64,000 bases of DNA from Flexivirga endophytica (GTDB lineage Bacteria > Actinomycetota > Actinomycetes > Actinomycetales > Dermatophilaceae), in assembly GCF_014640635.1 (NCBI RefSeq), contig NZ_BMHI01000001.1, positions 1,029,872 to 1,093,871 on the forward strand, in the 5' to 3' direction. The position numbers and the translations under genes are program-made. The notes beneath the pieces were generated by a model. The model did no database searches and was not told where the DNA came from. It saw only the letters and a program-made list of their open reading frames with translations. This document shows positions 1 through 8,397 of this stretch, one piece after another. Numbering within the stretch: position 1 is the first letter of the stretch; each line of letters starts with the position of its first letter.

Positions 1-565
1 CCCGCAAGAGATCGTTCACGATCGCGCGGCGTTTGCGGTCCTGACTGCGAAAAAAGTAGGCCTTGTGCTCGGCCTGATAGGCCGCAACGACTCCCTCCAT
101 CACTGCGTCGTTCCACGCATAATGGTAGTCCGACGCCTGCCGCAGCACTGTCAGCCGGTGCTCCTCCGGGACCAGAGCGAGCGCCTCCTCAAGGATGGCA
201 TTCCATGTAATCGCCTGACCCAGTCGGTAGGTCCGCAGCAGGACCTGCAGCTCGATGCCCGACTGTGCGACCGCGCGCGCCTCGCGCAGCGCAGCATCCG
301 AGGCGCCTTCAGGCACCCGTCGGCCGCTCGCCAGACCGTCCACGATGCTGGTCAGCGCGGCATCGATGCTGGGTCGCTCCGACTCCAGCAATACCGGGTC
401 GTCCCTGCTGTGGAACTCCGGGACCTGTTCGATCACTTCCCGCTCGATCTGGGCCACCAGGTCGGGGATGCGTTGCTGCACAGCCGCCGCGAGTGCCGCC
501 AACTCATGCTCGATCACCACATAGCCAATGTAGTTCGTATGGAGCCGCTCACTTAGTTGTTCCAT
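1..565 (-). CDS. PucR/CdaR-family transcriptional regulator, N-terminal part (runs off left edge)
   Basis: I translated this reading frame by hand from the minus strand. It starts MEQLSERLHTNYIGYV and stays open to the left edge, about 188 residues. The helical sequence, with segments such as ELQVLLRTYRLGQA and a closing FFRSQDRKRRAIVNDLLR, matches the RsbRD-like sensor region found at the N-terminus of PucR/CdaR-type activators. The GGDEF-like and C-terminal HTH parts would lie outside the window. The ATG overlaps the end of the DsbA-fold gene by 17 bp, so the two are probably cotranscribed. A regulator in this place could control the catabolic genes beside it, which is inference. The family call rests on fold-like sequence character, not on a catalytic motif. 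Confidence 0.72.
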   Translation of the reverse strand, partial: MEQLSERLHTNYIGYVVIEHELAALAAAVQQRIPDLVAQIEREVIEQVPEFHSRDDPVLLESERPSIDAALTSIVDGLASGRRVPEGASDAALREARAVAQSGIELQVLLRTYRLGQAITWNAILEEALALVPEEHRLTVLRQASDYHYAWNDAVMEGVVAAYQAEHKAYFFRSQDRKRRAIVNDLLR

Positions 566-1292
566 GGACCTGGGAAGTCTCGATCAAGTCAAGGACCTCG
601 TCGGCCCAGGCCGGGTCATACTCGTCAAGGCGGGGAAAGCCGGTGCCCGGCGGCGCCGTCCAGTGATAGGTGACGCCCGGGTTGTGCTCGGCGTAGCGGC
701 CGCCGACGAAGAAATGCGGGCTGCCCTGGACAGGCAGGTCACGCGCCATACCCCATTGGCTGAAGACATCAGCGAGTCCAGCGCCGCGCTGCAAAGCGGC
801 GTCCAACGCAGACACCGCGACCAATGGACATGTCTGGGCGACCCGCAGGATTCGCGCGTGCACCGAGATGCATTGGCTCTGTTCGTAATACGCGCGCCGC
901 AGCGCCGCGTCCAGCTGGTCGCTCGCCGGAAGCCCACCAACCGACGGGTCCTTCGCCGCCTGCACGGCGGCCATTGCCGGCGTGGTCGACACAGGATATT
1001 CCGACTCTGGGCCGGACCAGTCCTGCCAGCCGAGTTCGGGCCGCAGCCCGGCGATTGCGGTCACCTCCATGTCGATGATTGCCTTCGGCGTTGGCCGTTC
1101 GTTGAACAACTCCAGCGGAAACGCCCGGTGGTCGACCAGCAGGGTGACGCCGCGCTCGCCTGCGCGTGCAGACAAGGTCTGCAGTGCGAGGGTTGCCCAC
1201 GGGCACCCGATGTCGGACCAGACGGTCACGATCGCGTCGTCCTGGTTGACCAATGCGGGATCCCGGAATGGGTCGGATTGGCTGAGACTCAT
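549..1292 (-). CDS. DsbA-fold thioredoxin-like oxidoreductase or isomerase
   Basis: The 247-residue protein has a thioredoxin-like beta strand followed by the motif CPWA at about residues 30-33, then a helical insert, and returns with a cis-Pro type segment (DLPVQGSPHFFVGG). This is the DsbA/FrnE/2-hydroxychromene-2-carboxylate isomerase class. The second active-site cysteine is absent, so a classical disulfide exchange is unlikely, and a glutathione- or mycothiol-linked isomerase or reductase is possible. I chose the ATG at 1292, not the longer frame to 1376. It overlaps the stop of the molybdenum hydroxylase gene by ATGA and has a good ribosome site (GGAAGGA) just upstream. It is probably part of the same catabolic operon. 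The substrate is unknown. Confidence 0.8.
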   Translation of the reverse strand: MSLSQSDPFRDPALVNQDDAIVTVWSDIGCPWATLALQTLSARAGERGVTLLVDHRAFPLELFNERPTPKAIIDMEVTAIAGLRPELGWQDWSGPESEYPVSTTPAMAAVQAAKDPSVGGLPASDQLDAALRRAYYEQSQCISVHARILRVAQTCPLVAVSALDAALQRGAGLADVFSQWGMARDLPVQGSPHFFVGGRYAEHNPGVTYHWTAPPGTGFPRLDEYDPAWADEVLDLIETSQVHGTTK

Positions 1293-3730
1293 CCGTGACT
1301 TCCTTCCGCCACGACTTCGAGCGCACGAGGGTGCGGTACGCCGACGTTCGGGCGCCGGTCGAGTGCCCGGTGCCACAGGGTTTCCGGTGCGACCGGCACC
1401 TTTCGCACGACTTGTCCATCGGAGAAGGCGTCATCGACGGCGCTGGCGATCGACGCACCGACGGCGATGAGGCCGACCTCGCCCAGACCCTTGGCGCCGA
1501 ATGGGTTGTTCGGTGTCGGCGCGTCCTCGGTCATGAGGAAGTCGACGTCCGGCATTTCCTGGGCGCCGGGCAGCAAGTAGTCCATGAAGGACGTGCACAT
1601 CGGCTGGCCGGAATCGTCATACAAGAACTCCTCGTAGAGGGCGCCGCCGATTCCCTGGATCGCTGCGCCAATCACCTGTCCTCGCGTCGTCATCGGGTTG
1701 ATCGCCCGGCCTGCTTCGGTGGTGGTCAGAAACCGGCGAATGGTGTGCCCGCCGGTGGCCGGATCGACCTCGAGCTGTACCAGGGTGACGCCGTAGGGAT
1801 AATTCATGTGCGAGTCGACGTAGACGGCCTGCGCGCCGAGCCCTGGCTCGTCACCCGCGAGCCGGGCGGACCACCCGTCCCACCGTCCGGCGATCTCGGC
1901 GAGCGATAGGCGCGAGTCGGCGCTACCAGCCACCATGATCGACCCGTCGCTGACCACGAGATCGTCGATGCTGGCCTCCAGCATGTCGGCGGCGAGCCGC
2001 TTTGCTTTGTCGATCGTGTCGAGCGCGGCTTGCCGGGCAGCTCCGCCCGCCAGGACGGTAGACCGGCTGGACCAGGAGCCGACGCCGTCGGGGATCAGGT
2101 CGGTGTCGCCGTGCACGATGTCGATGAGTTCCGGATCGACCTGGAACTCTTCGGCGACGATCTGGGCGAGCACGGTCTCGATGCCCTGGCCGACTGAGGA
2201 GGCTCCGGTGCGCACGCGGACGCGGCCGGACGGGTCGACATCCACCGCGCCGGTCTCGTATAGGCCTAGGCCAGCCTTGTCCATCAGGATGCCGACCCCA
2301 TTTCCGACGAGCCGGCCCTGGGCGCGCAGCTCGACGGCTTCCTTCTCCCACTGGTCGAAATCCGCCGCGGCGAGCGCCTTGTCTAGATGGTCGACGACGT
2401 CACCGGAATCGAAATGGTACGGCTCGAAACAGATCTCCATCCCGGGCTCGTACGGCAGGTCCGCGCTGGTCAGCAAATTGCGGCGGCGGATCTCCACCGG
2501 TGACAGGCCAATTTGGTGGGCGGCCTGATCCAGCAGCCGTTCGCGGGCGAACGTTCCCTCGTATCGCCCCGGCGCACGGTAAGCCGCCGACGGTGTCTTG
2601 TTGGACAGCACTACGTGCAGGACACCGGAATAGGCAGGTACGCGGTAAGGGCCCGGCACCATGCCGACCGTGATGTCACTTACCAGCGGTTCTGCCTGCC
2701 GTAGGAACGCCCCGTGGTTGTCCCAGATCTCATCGGTCAGGGCAAGCAATCGGCCGTCGGCGTCGAACGCCGCTGACATCTCGTAAACCTGCTCGCGAGC
2801 ATGTGAGGTGGCAACCATGTGCTCAAGGCGATCCTCGGTCCACTTTACGGGGCGGCCAAGTTGCAGGGCTGCCCATGCGGTCATGATGTGTTCGGGGAAC
2901 ACGCCGCCCTTGACGCCGAAGTTCCCGCCGATCGCCGTATGCCGCATGTGCACGTCGGCCAACGACAGCTGGAGAACGTTCGCGATGATTCGCTGGCAGT
3001 CGTGCGCGTGGACCGGTCCCCAGATGTTCACGCCGCGGCAGCCGGGCTCCGGTTGCGCCACGCAGCCACGAGTTTCCATCGGTACCCCGGAGTGCCGTCC
3101 GACGGTGTAGGTGCCGGTGACCACATGGGCGGCGCCTTCGAACGCGCCGGGGGTGTCGCCGTACGTCTTCTCGATCCTGAGGGCCTCGTTGGTGTGGTCG
3201 TCGAAGAGCCGCACCGTGTCGTCCGCGAGTGCTTCCTGCGGGTCGAGAACCGGCGACAGCAAGTCGTAGGCGATCTCGATCCGGGCCGCCGCGTCCTCGG
3301 CGAGGTATGGCGAGTCGGCCACGATGGCCGCCACTGGCTGGCCGACGTACCGGACGCGATCTGCGGCGAAGATCGGGTGTGTGAGGTCCTCGATCCAGGG
3401 ATAGACGTCGTGATAGCCGATCTGTTCCAGGGGGATGCGGCCCGGCAGATCCGCCGCTGTGATGACCATGCGAACCCCGGGTGTTCGGCGCGCTGCCTCG
3501 GTGTTCACCGACACGAGTCGCGCGTGTGCCTCGCTGGAGCGCACCACCACCAGATGCAGCTGCTGGTGCAGGTCGATGTCATCCACGAACCGAGCTTCTC
3601 CGCGCAGCAGCTTGGCGTCCTCGCGGCGTTTCACGGGTTGCCCGACATACCTCTTCGCTGAAGCCCCGAGGCCACCGGATGCCCCGGGTGTGCTTAGACC
3701 CGCGCCTGGCATCGCGTTCTCGTCAATCAT
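1289..3730 (-). CDS. Molybdenum hydroxylase large (molybdopterin-binding) subunit, xanthine dehydrogenase/CO dehydrogenase family
   Basis: The 813-residue protein has the full layout of the large subunit of molybdenum hydroxylases. There is an N-terminal a/b-hammerhead domain (KRREDAKLLRGEARFVDDI), the cofactor-binding GNFGVKGG at about 268, the active-site loop AYRAPGR at about 383, and the catalytic-glutamate segment GAKGLGEVG at about 747. The loop lacks the cysteine of true CO dehydrogenase, so it is a hydroxylase of an N-heterocycle, aldehyde or ketone. Length fits KdhL/NdhL-type subunits. The medium (FAD) and small (2Fe-2S) subunits that the enzyme needs are not adjacent in this window. 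It is divergent from the hydrolase operon, and an XdhC maturation gene lies 5 kb away. I infer hydroxylation of a pyridine-type intermediate. Confidence 0.93.
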   Translation of the reverse strand: MIDENAMPGAGLSTPGASGGLGASAKRYVGQPVKRREDAKLLRGEARFVDDIDLHQQLHLVVVRSSEAHARLVSVNTEAARRTPGVRMVITAADLPGRIPLEQIGYHDVYPWIEDLTHPIFAADRVRYVGQPVAAIVADSPYLAEDAAARIEIAYDLLSPVLDPQEALADDTVRLFDDHTNEALRIEKTYGDTPGAFEGAAHVVTGTYTVGRHSGVPMETRGCVAQPEPGCRGVNIWGPVHAHDCQRIIANVLQLSLADVHMRHTAIGGNFGVKGGVFPEHIMTAWAALQLGRPVKWTEDRLEHMVATSHAREQVYEMSAAFDADGRLLALTDEIWDNHGAFLRQAEPLVSDITVGMVPGPYRVPAYSGVLHVVLSNKTPSAAYRAPGRYEGTFARERLLDQAAHQIGLSPVEIRRRNLLTSADLPYEPGMEICFEPYHFDSGDVVDHLDKALAAADFDQWEKEAVELRAQGRLVGNGVGILMDKAGLGLYETGAVDVDPSGRVRVRTGASSVGQGIETVLAQIVAEEFQVDPELIDIVHGDTDLIPDGVGSWSSRSTVLAGGAARQAALDTIDKAKRLAADMLEASIDDLVVSDGSIMVAGSADSRLSLAEIAGRWDGWSARLAGDEPGLGAQAVYVDSHMNYPYGVTLVQLEVDPATGGHTIRRFLTTTEAGRAINPMTTRGQVIGAAIQGIGGALYEEFLYDDSGQPMCTSFMDYLLPGAQEMPDVDFLMTEDAPTPNNPFGAKGLGEVGLIAVGASIASAVDDAFSDGQVVRKVPVAPETLWHRALDRRPNVGVPHPRALEVVAEGSHG

Positions 3731-3876
3731 GACGCTCAGTATTGAGTGCCGACCGGGCCAGGCGTTGCTGTGGTTCTGCCAAGGACTGAGCCACTATTCG
3801 CGGAACATGTAGATGATGCCGAAGGACTCAGCAGAAAGGATGCCTGTGAGAACCCATCGACGAAACGGAGACAGCG
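3731..3876. promoter_or_regulatory. Divergent intergenic region between the two catabolic operons
   Basis: The 146 bp between the molybdenum hydroxylase start and the hydrolase start must hold both promoters. It is clearly less GC-rich than its flanks. Near-palindromes around 3734-3745 (CTCA...TGAG) are possible operator halves, but no clean -35/-10 pair could be assigned. The hydrolase ribosome site (ACGGAG) ends about 6 nt before its ATG. Confidence 0.4.
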
Positions 3877-4944
3877 ATGTCCGACAGCCAGCAAACGGTC
3901 ACGTCTGAACAGGAGATGCTCAACTGGGGACGGCTCCTGATGGACGGACTCGTGTATGCCGACCTGCTGGCAGCCCGGGACCGCGGGCCGGAAGAGAACT
4001 GGTTCGACTTCTGGATGTCCCGCGCAGATCACTACGAGAAGCTGGCGGACGAGTCACTCGCCACCGGTCACCGGATGACGGCGGGGTACTGGCTCTGGGT
4101 GGGTTCGATGGCTGCGCAGTACGCGCAGTTCTTGTGGTTCGACGAGCGCCGTCCTATCGGGCAGGACCGCAAAGTAGAGCTCTACCGCCGGGCCGCACCG
4201 CTGCTTGACCCGCCCGCCGAGCGATACGACCTGCCCATCGACAACACCACAATCGTGAGTTACTTGCGCCTGCCCAAGAGCGCCAACGGCCGCGCCGTGC
4301 CATGCGTCGTACTACTAGGCGGCCTGGAAAGCACCAAGGAAGAGAGCTACCTCTTCGAGAACCTGCTACTGGAGCGTGGGCTCGCGACGATCACATTCGA
4401 TGGGCCGGGACAGGGCGAGATGCTGACCGACGTCGCATTGGCTGGCGACTTCGAGCGCTACAGCAGCAAGGTGTTGGACCACCTGAAGACCCTGCCGTCG
4501 ATCGACGCGGCGCGCATCGGCGTGCTCGGTCGCAGCCTCGGCGGTCACTACGCGCTGCGGGCAGCAGCGACCGATCCACGGTTCCGGGCCTGCTTGTCCT
4601 GGGGCGGTTTCGTCCAGATGGACGATTGGGATTTCGAGACTCCGATGACCAAGCAGAGCTGGAAGTACGTCACCAATTCCGACACTCTCGAGCAGGCGCA
4701 AGTGCGCGTCCGGGACGCCATCGACATTCGTCCGGTCCTCGCGGGACTTACCTGCCCGACCTACTTCCAGCACGGCGCCAAGGATGAGTTGCCGATGTCC
4801 GAGATCGACCAGCTCAAGCAGTATGCCGTCAACGCACCTCTCGTTTTCGACATAGAGCCTGAGGGCGACCACTGCTGCCACAACCTCGGGCCAGCCCCGC
4901 GATTGCGCATGGCCGACTGGATGGCCGACCAGCTCACGTCCTGA
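3877..4944 (+). CDS. Alpha/beta hydrolase similar to 2,6-dihydroxypseudooxynicotine hydrolase
   Basis: The 355-residue enzyme has a helical N-terminal cap (about 1-130) and a C-terminal alpha/beta-hydrolase core. The nucleophile elbow GRSLGG places serine at residue 220, aspartate 303 lies in HGAKDELP and histidine 332 in EGDHCCHN, giving a complete triad. The size, the cap and the triad spacing match, from memory, the C-C bond hydrolase of the Paenarthrobacter pAO1 nicotine pathway, which splits 2,6-dihydroxypseudooxynicotine into 2,6-dihydroxypyridine and gamma-N-methylaminobutyrate. The FrsA/DUF1100-type esterases are the alternative. It heads a rightward unit with the cupin and two flavoenzymes. 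An ACGGAG ribosome site precedes the ATG. Confidence 0.85.
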   Translation: MSDSQQTVTSEQEMLNWGRLLMDGLVYADLLAARDRGPEENWFDFWMSRADHYEKLADESLATGHRMTAGYWLWVGSMAAQYAQFLWFDERRPIGQDRKVELYRRAAPLLDPPAERYDLPIDNTTIVSYLRLPKSANGRAVPCVVLLGGLESTKEESYLFENLLLERGLATITFDGPGQGEMLTDVALAGDFERYSSKVLDHLKTLPSIDAARIGVLGRSLGGHYALRAAATDPRFRACLSWGGFVQMDDWDFETPMTKQSWKYVTNSDTLEQAQVRVRDAIDIRPVLAGLTCPTYFQHGAKDELPMSEIDQLKQYAVNAPLVFDIEPEGDHCCHNLGPAPRLRMADWMADQLTS

Positions 4945-4971
4945 CCGAACCCAGTACCAAGGAGCAGATCA

Positions 4972-5325
4972 ATGGTGGAAAAAATTCTGTCCGCGACGGC
5001 GTCCGAAGTGACGCTCGAGACCTGGCAACCCGAGGGCGTGACCATACTCGAAGGCGATCCCTCGGGCCGCGGCTTCACACTGCACGAGGACTTCGCTGAG
5101 GGAGCCCGCGGAACGGGCATCTTCGAGTGCGCGCCGTCGAAGACAACCTACCGACTGGAGTTCAACGAGATCATCTATGTGCTCGCGGGCGAGGCCACCA
5201 TCGAGATCGAAAACGGCTCGCGCGTGGACCTCAAGGCAGGTGACTTCGCGTTCCTGCCTGCCGGACACATGTCCACCTGGACCTTCCACACCAGGTTCCG
5301 GGAGTTCTGGGTACTGGCGGACTGA
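4972..5325 (+). CDS. Small cupin-domain protein
   Basis: The 117-residue protein is a single cupin barrel of the DUF861 type: a strand with FNEIIYVLAGEATIEIENG is followed by AGDFAFLPAGHMSTWTF, the second cupin motif. The classical HxH metal ligands of motif 1 are missing. It may therefore bind a small molecule or a metal in a modified way, as in ureidoglycine-hydrolase-like cupins. It lies 27 bp after the hydrolase with a strong AAGGAG ribosome site and 2 bp before the FAD oxidoreductase, so it is cotranscribed with them. Its role in the pathway is unknown; cupins in such operons often act on small amino- or keto-acid products. Confidence 0.85.
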   Translation: MVEKILSATASEVTLETWQPEGVTILEGDPSGRGFTLHEDFAEGARGTGIFECAPSKTTYRLEFNEIIYVLAGEATIEIENGSRVDLKAGDFAFLPAGHMSTWTFHTRFREFWVLAD

Positions 5326-5327
5326 CG

Positions 5328-6761
5328 ATGTCCTCATTCTTGTCTCGGATCGGCTCGCGCCGCGAGGAGTCGCCCCCCACCAGCGGTTTCGTCAACGGCG
5401 AAGTCTCCTTCTGGCACCGTCAGATCGGGATGCCGACCCCTCGTTCGGCACTGCAAGGCGACCGGCAGTATGACGTCGCTATCGTGGGCGCCGGCTATAC
5501 GGGGTTGTGGACGGCCTACTACCTCAAGAGGGATCAGCCGGACCTGCGGATCGCCGTACTGGAGGGCGACTTCGCCGGATTTGGCGCTTCCGGCCGCAAC
5601 GGCGGCTGGCTCAGCGCCGAGCCCCCGGGCCAGCTCCGCAGGTATGCCGCCGCGCGCGGCTGGCCGGCTGCAGCCGATCTCCAGCGTCAGATGTTCAAAG
5701 CCGTCGACGAGGTCGTTGAGGTCTGCTCGACCGAGGGGATCTCTGCCGACATCCACAAAGCGGGTGTGCTGCACGTCGCCACCAACCCCGCTCAGGAGGC
5801 CCGGCTGCGCGACCACCTTCCCCAGCTACGTGCCGCCGGATGGGGTTCCGAGGACCTAATCGAGCTCGATCGCTCCGAACTGTCGAACCGCATCCGGATA
5901 CAGGGTGCAGTCGCCGCTCACTGGAGCCCGCACTGCGCACGCCTCCAGCCGGCCAAGCTCGCCGTCGGACTCGCGGCGGTTGTCGAGGGGCTGGGAGTCG
6001 ACATTTTCGAGCAGACACGGGTCACCGAGATCCGGCCCAAGCAGGCTGTCACCGAGCATGGGAGTGTTTACGCGGACTATGTCATCCGCGCCACAGAGGG
6101 ATTCACTGCCGGTATCAAGGGGCACCGGCGAGTGTGGCTGCCGATGAACAGCAGCATGGTGGTCACCGAGCCGCTCTCCGAGGCCATATGGGACGAGATT
6201 GGCTGGGCCTCAGCCGAACTGGTGGGAGATGGCGCGCATTCCTTCGGCTACATGCAGCACACAGCTGACGGCCGGATCGTCATCGGTGGGCGAGGTGTCC
6301 CGTACCGCTTCGGTTCTCGGACCGACGTGCGCGGCGCGACGTCGTCGGATACGCAGCATCAACTGCGTGACTTGCTTGTCCGATATTTCCCGGCCGCGGG
6401 AAAGATCGAACTCGATCATGCCTGGTCGGGTGTGCTGGGGGTGCCGCGTAACTGGTGCGCGAGCGTCCACTTGGACCGGAGGACCGGACTCGGCTGGGCT
6501 GGTGGCTATGTCGGTCATGGTGTGGCCGGGACCAACCTGGCAGGACGCACCCTGCGCGACCTGGTCCTCGGACGTGACACCGGCCTGACCCGGTTGCCCT
6601 GGGTCGACCACACGGTTCGCAACTGGGAACCCGAGCCTGTGCGCTGGATGGCGGTGCGGAGCCTGTATGTCGCGTATCGGGCTGCAGACCGCCGGGAGTT
6701 CGGCGGCTCGCCGCACACTGCCGCAATCGCGCGTTTGGCCGACCGCATCTCAGGAAGGTGA
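5328..6761 (+). CDS. FAD-dependent amine/amino-acid oxidoreductase (DAO family)
   Basis: The 477-residue flavoenzyme opens with about 45 unremarkable residues and then the Rossmann FAD motif GAGYTGLWTAYYL at about 53. This is followed by the ASGRNGGW segment typical of DAO-type oxidases such as gamma-glutamylputrescine oxidase. A C-terminal FAD-contact region (GYVGHGVAGTNLAGRTL) appears near 390. Such enzymes oxidise secondary or primary amines or N-methyl amino acids. In this operon a substrate like gamma-N-methylaminobutyrate released by the hydrolase would make sense, but that is inference. Known MABO is longer, with a folate-binding half that is missing here. It starts 2 bp after the cupin stop and ends 122 bp before the amine oxidase. 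Confidence 0.88.
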   Translation: MSSFLSRIGSRREESPPTSGFVNGEVSFWHRQIGMPTPRSALQGDRQYDVAIVGAGYTGLWTAYYLKRDQPDLRIAVLEGDFAGFGASGRNGGWLSAEPPGQLRRYAAARGWPAAADLQRQMFKAVDEVVEVCSTEGISADIHKAGVLHVATNPAQEARLRDHLPQLRAAGWGSEDLIELDRSELSNRIRIQGAVAAHWSPHCARLQPAKLAVGLAAVVEGLGVDIFEQTRVTEIRPKQAVTEHGSVYADYVIRATEGFTAGIKGHRRVWLPMNSSMVVTEPLSEAIWDEIGWASAELVGDGAHSFGYMQHTADGRIVIGGRGVPYRFGSRTDVRGATSSDTQHQLRDLLVRYFPAAGKIELDHAWSGVLGVPRNWCASVHLDRRTGLGWAGGYVGHGVAGTNLAGRTLRDLVLGRDTGLTRLPWVDHTVRNWEPEPVRWMAVRSLYVAYRAADRREFGGSPHTAAIARLADRISGR

Positions 6762-6883
6762 GAACTGCGATGGTCGTAAACCTGTCGTGCAAGGGCCGGC
6801 CGAGGTCGGCGCCTACGAGAGTCGATGGCGAGCATTCTTGTTCGCAGGACAACTGGACGCTCATTTGGTCGAAGGAGACCTGA

Positions 6884-8212
6884 ATGTCATACGACGTCAT
6901 TGTCGTCGGAGGTGGTTTCGCCGGCCTGCGCGCGGCACGCGATTTCGCCACGGCTGGCCGCTCCGTGCTCCTCCTGGAAGGCGGTGCTCGCCTCGGCGGA
7001 CGCGCTTACACCCGTGCTTCAGAGTTGTTCCCCTCGATCCAGATCGAGCTAGGGGGCACATATTTTCACCGGCACCACCACCCCCGGCTGGTCGACGAGA
7101 TCGAGCGCTACGGAATCGAGACTGCGCCGGCACCGGAGTTCACGGTGTTCCGGAACCGCCTCGGGAAGGGTGACAACAACAAGGCGTTCCCCATCCCACT
7201 GGGGGAAGGGGCACAGGCCGAGGCAGGACTGTACCGGCTGCTGCGCGACGCCCACCGCATTGACGTGACCGCTGGGCTTGAGAACCAGGGTCTCGATGAC
7301 CTCGACATCCCGCTGTTGGAGTACGTCGACGCCCTGCTACTGGGACCGGTCACACGGCAGCTTGTCCTCTCCTGGGCGTGGAACATGTTGGGACAGCATC
7401 CTGCAGAGTCTTCGGCGTTGTGGGCGCTGCAGCTCGTCGCCGCACATGGCTACAGCGTGCTGGGCGTTGTCCTCGCGCTGGATGAAGTCGTCTGCGGTGG
7501 CATGCAGCAACTGGTGAGCGCGATGGCCGCTGATGTCCCCGACAGCGTCCTCGGTGCGCGGGTGACATCCGTCGAGCTACAGCAAGACGGCAGTTACGAC
7601 GTGGCGTTCGACCGGGACGGGCGTTCCGAGCGCCAACGAGGGTCGCGCGTCGTTATCGCGACGCCCTTCAACACGTGGCGCAACATTGAATTCGACCCTC
7701 CGCTCACCGCTGAGCGGGCTGGGGCGCTGACAAAAGGACATGCCTGCAAGGGCCTCAAACTGATGATCCATGTCACGGGGGTGCCTGCAGGTCTTTCGTG
7801 CACGGGGGACGGGGTCTTTCCTACGTTGTACGACTACATGCAGACCCCGGATGACGGTGGGAGGCTGCTCGTTGCGTTCACCGACTCCGATTCGTTCGAC
7901 CCAACCGACTCAGAAGCAGTGACCGCCGCAGTTCACCATTACATACCGGAGGCTGTCGTACATGGCTTTGAGTACTACGACTGGTCGGCCGACCCGCTCT
8001 TCGGAGGTCCGTGGGTTTCCCCGTACATCGGGCAGTTCAGCCGGATCCACAAGGGCCTCGGTGAGCGGCATGGCGAGATCTACTTCATTGGATCGGACGT
8101 CTCGCTTCGCTTCCCCGGTTACATCGAGGGCGCACTCGAAACCGCGGAAGCTGCGGTTGACGAGATTGTGCGAGGCGGCCGAGGCCAGGATGGGGAGATG
8201 ACCCATCGGTAA
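6884..8212 (+). CDS. Flavin amine oxidase, 6-hydroxy-L-nicotine oxidase-like
   Basis: The 442-residue protein has the N-terminal dinucleotide motif GGGFAGLRAARD (from about residue 9), the GGRAY loop, an IELGGTYFHRHHHPRL segment and a C-terminal FAD-binding end (FIGSDVSLRFPGYIEGALETA). These segments, and the order around SWAWNMLGQ and LQLVAAHGYSVLGVVL, closely recall 6-hydroxy-L-nicotine oxidase of the pyridine nicotine pathway, an FAD enzyme that oxidises the pyrrolidine ring. Length agrees. The recognition is from memory and was not searched. The preceding GAAGGAGA sequence is a strong ribosome site, and the 122 bp gap before it could hold its own promoter. Neighbouring genes supply a matching hydrolase and a molybdenum hydroxylase. 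Confidence 0.88.
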   Translation: MSYDVIVVGGGFAGLRAARDFATAGRSVLLLEGGARLGGRAYTRASELFPSIQIELGGTYFHRHHHPRLVDEIERYGIETAPAPEFTVFRNRLGKGDNNKAFPIPLGEGAQAEAGLYRLLRDAHRIDVTAGLENQGLDDLDIPLLEYVDALLLGPVTRQLVLSWAWNMLGQHPAESSALWALQLVAAHGYSVLGVVLALDEVVCGGMQQLVSAMAADVPDSVLGARVTSVELQQDGSYDVAFDRDGRSERQRGSRVVIATPFNTWRNIEFDPPLTAERAGALTKGHACKGLKLMIHVTGVPAGLSCTGDGVFPTLYDYMQTPDDGGRLLVAFTDSDSFDPTDSEAVTAAVHHYIPEAVVHGFEYYDWSADPLFGGPWVSPYIGQFSRIHKGLGERHGEIYFIGSDVSLRFPGYIEGALETAEAAVDEIVRGGRGQDGEMTHR

Positions 8213-8278
8213 ATGTCGAGATGCCGACCACCGCCGCGAGAGTCGGGTGCTGGGTAAACAGGCGGCGGAATGTGACTA

Positions 8279-8354
8279 CTCCGTCAGCGGCCACTCGGTG
8301 CGCAGGTCGGGCACCTGTTGGACGCAATCACCGGTGCGTCAAGCGCTGACGGAG
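8279..8354 (+). promoter_or_regulatory. Long inverted repeat in the leader of xdhC
   Basis: An 11-bp sequence CTCCGTCAGCG (8279-8289) is repeated perfectly inverted as CGCTGACGGAG (8344-8354), 54 nt apart, in the 185-bp space between the amine oxidase and xdhC. In the transcript it would close a 76-nt structured leader ending about 43 nt before the xdhC start. It could be a regulatory RNA element, a terminator for the operon upstream, or the two halves of a DNA operator. No known riboswitch was recognised. Confidence 0.4.
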
Positions 8355-8397
8355 CTGATGGCTCGAGCGAATAGGTCGCAGCGAGGGGCGGTACGGC

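Noticed and set aside
65..556. Plus-strand 163-residue frame at the left edge
   Set aside because: The minus strand of the same stretch encodes a regulator N-terminus with coherent helical sequence; the plus frame is its shadow.
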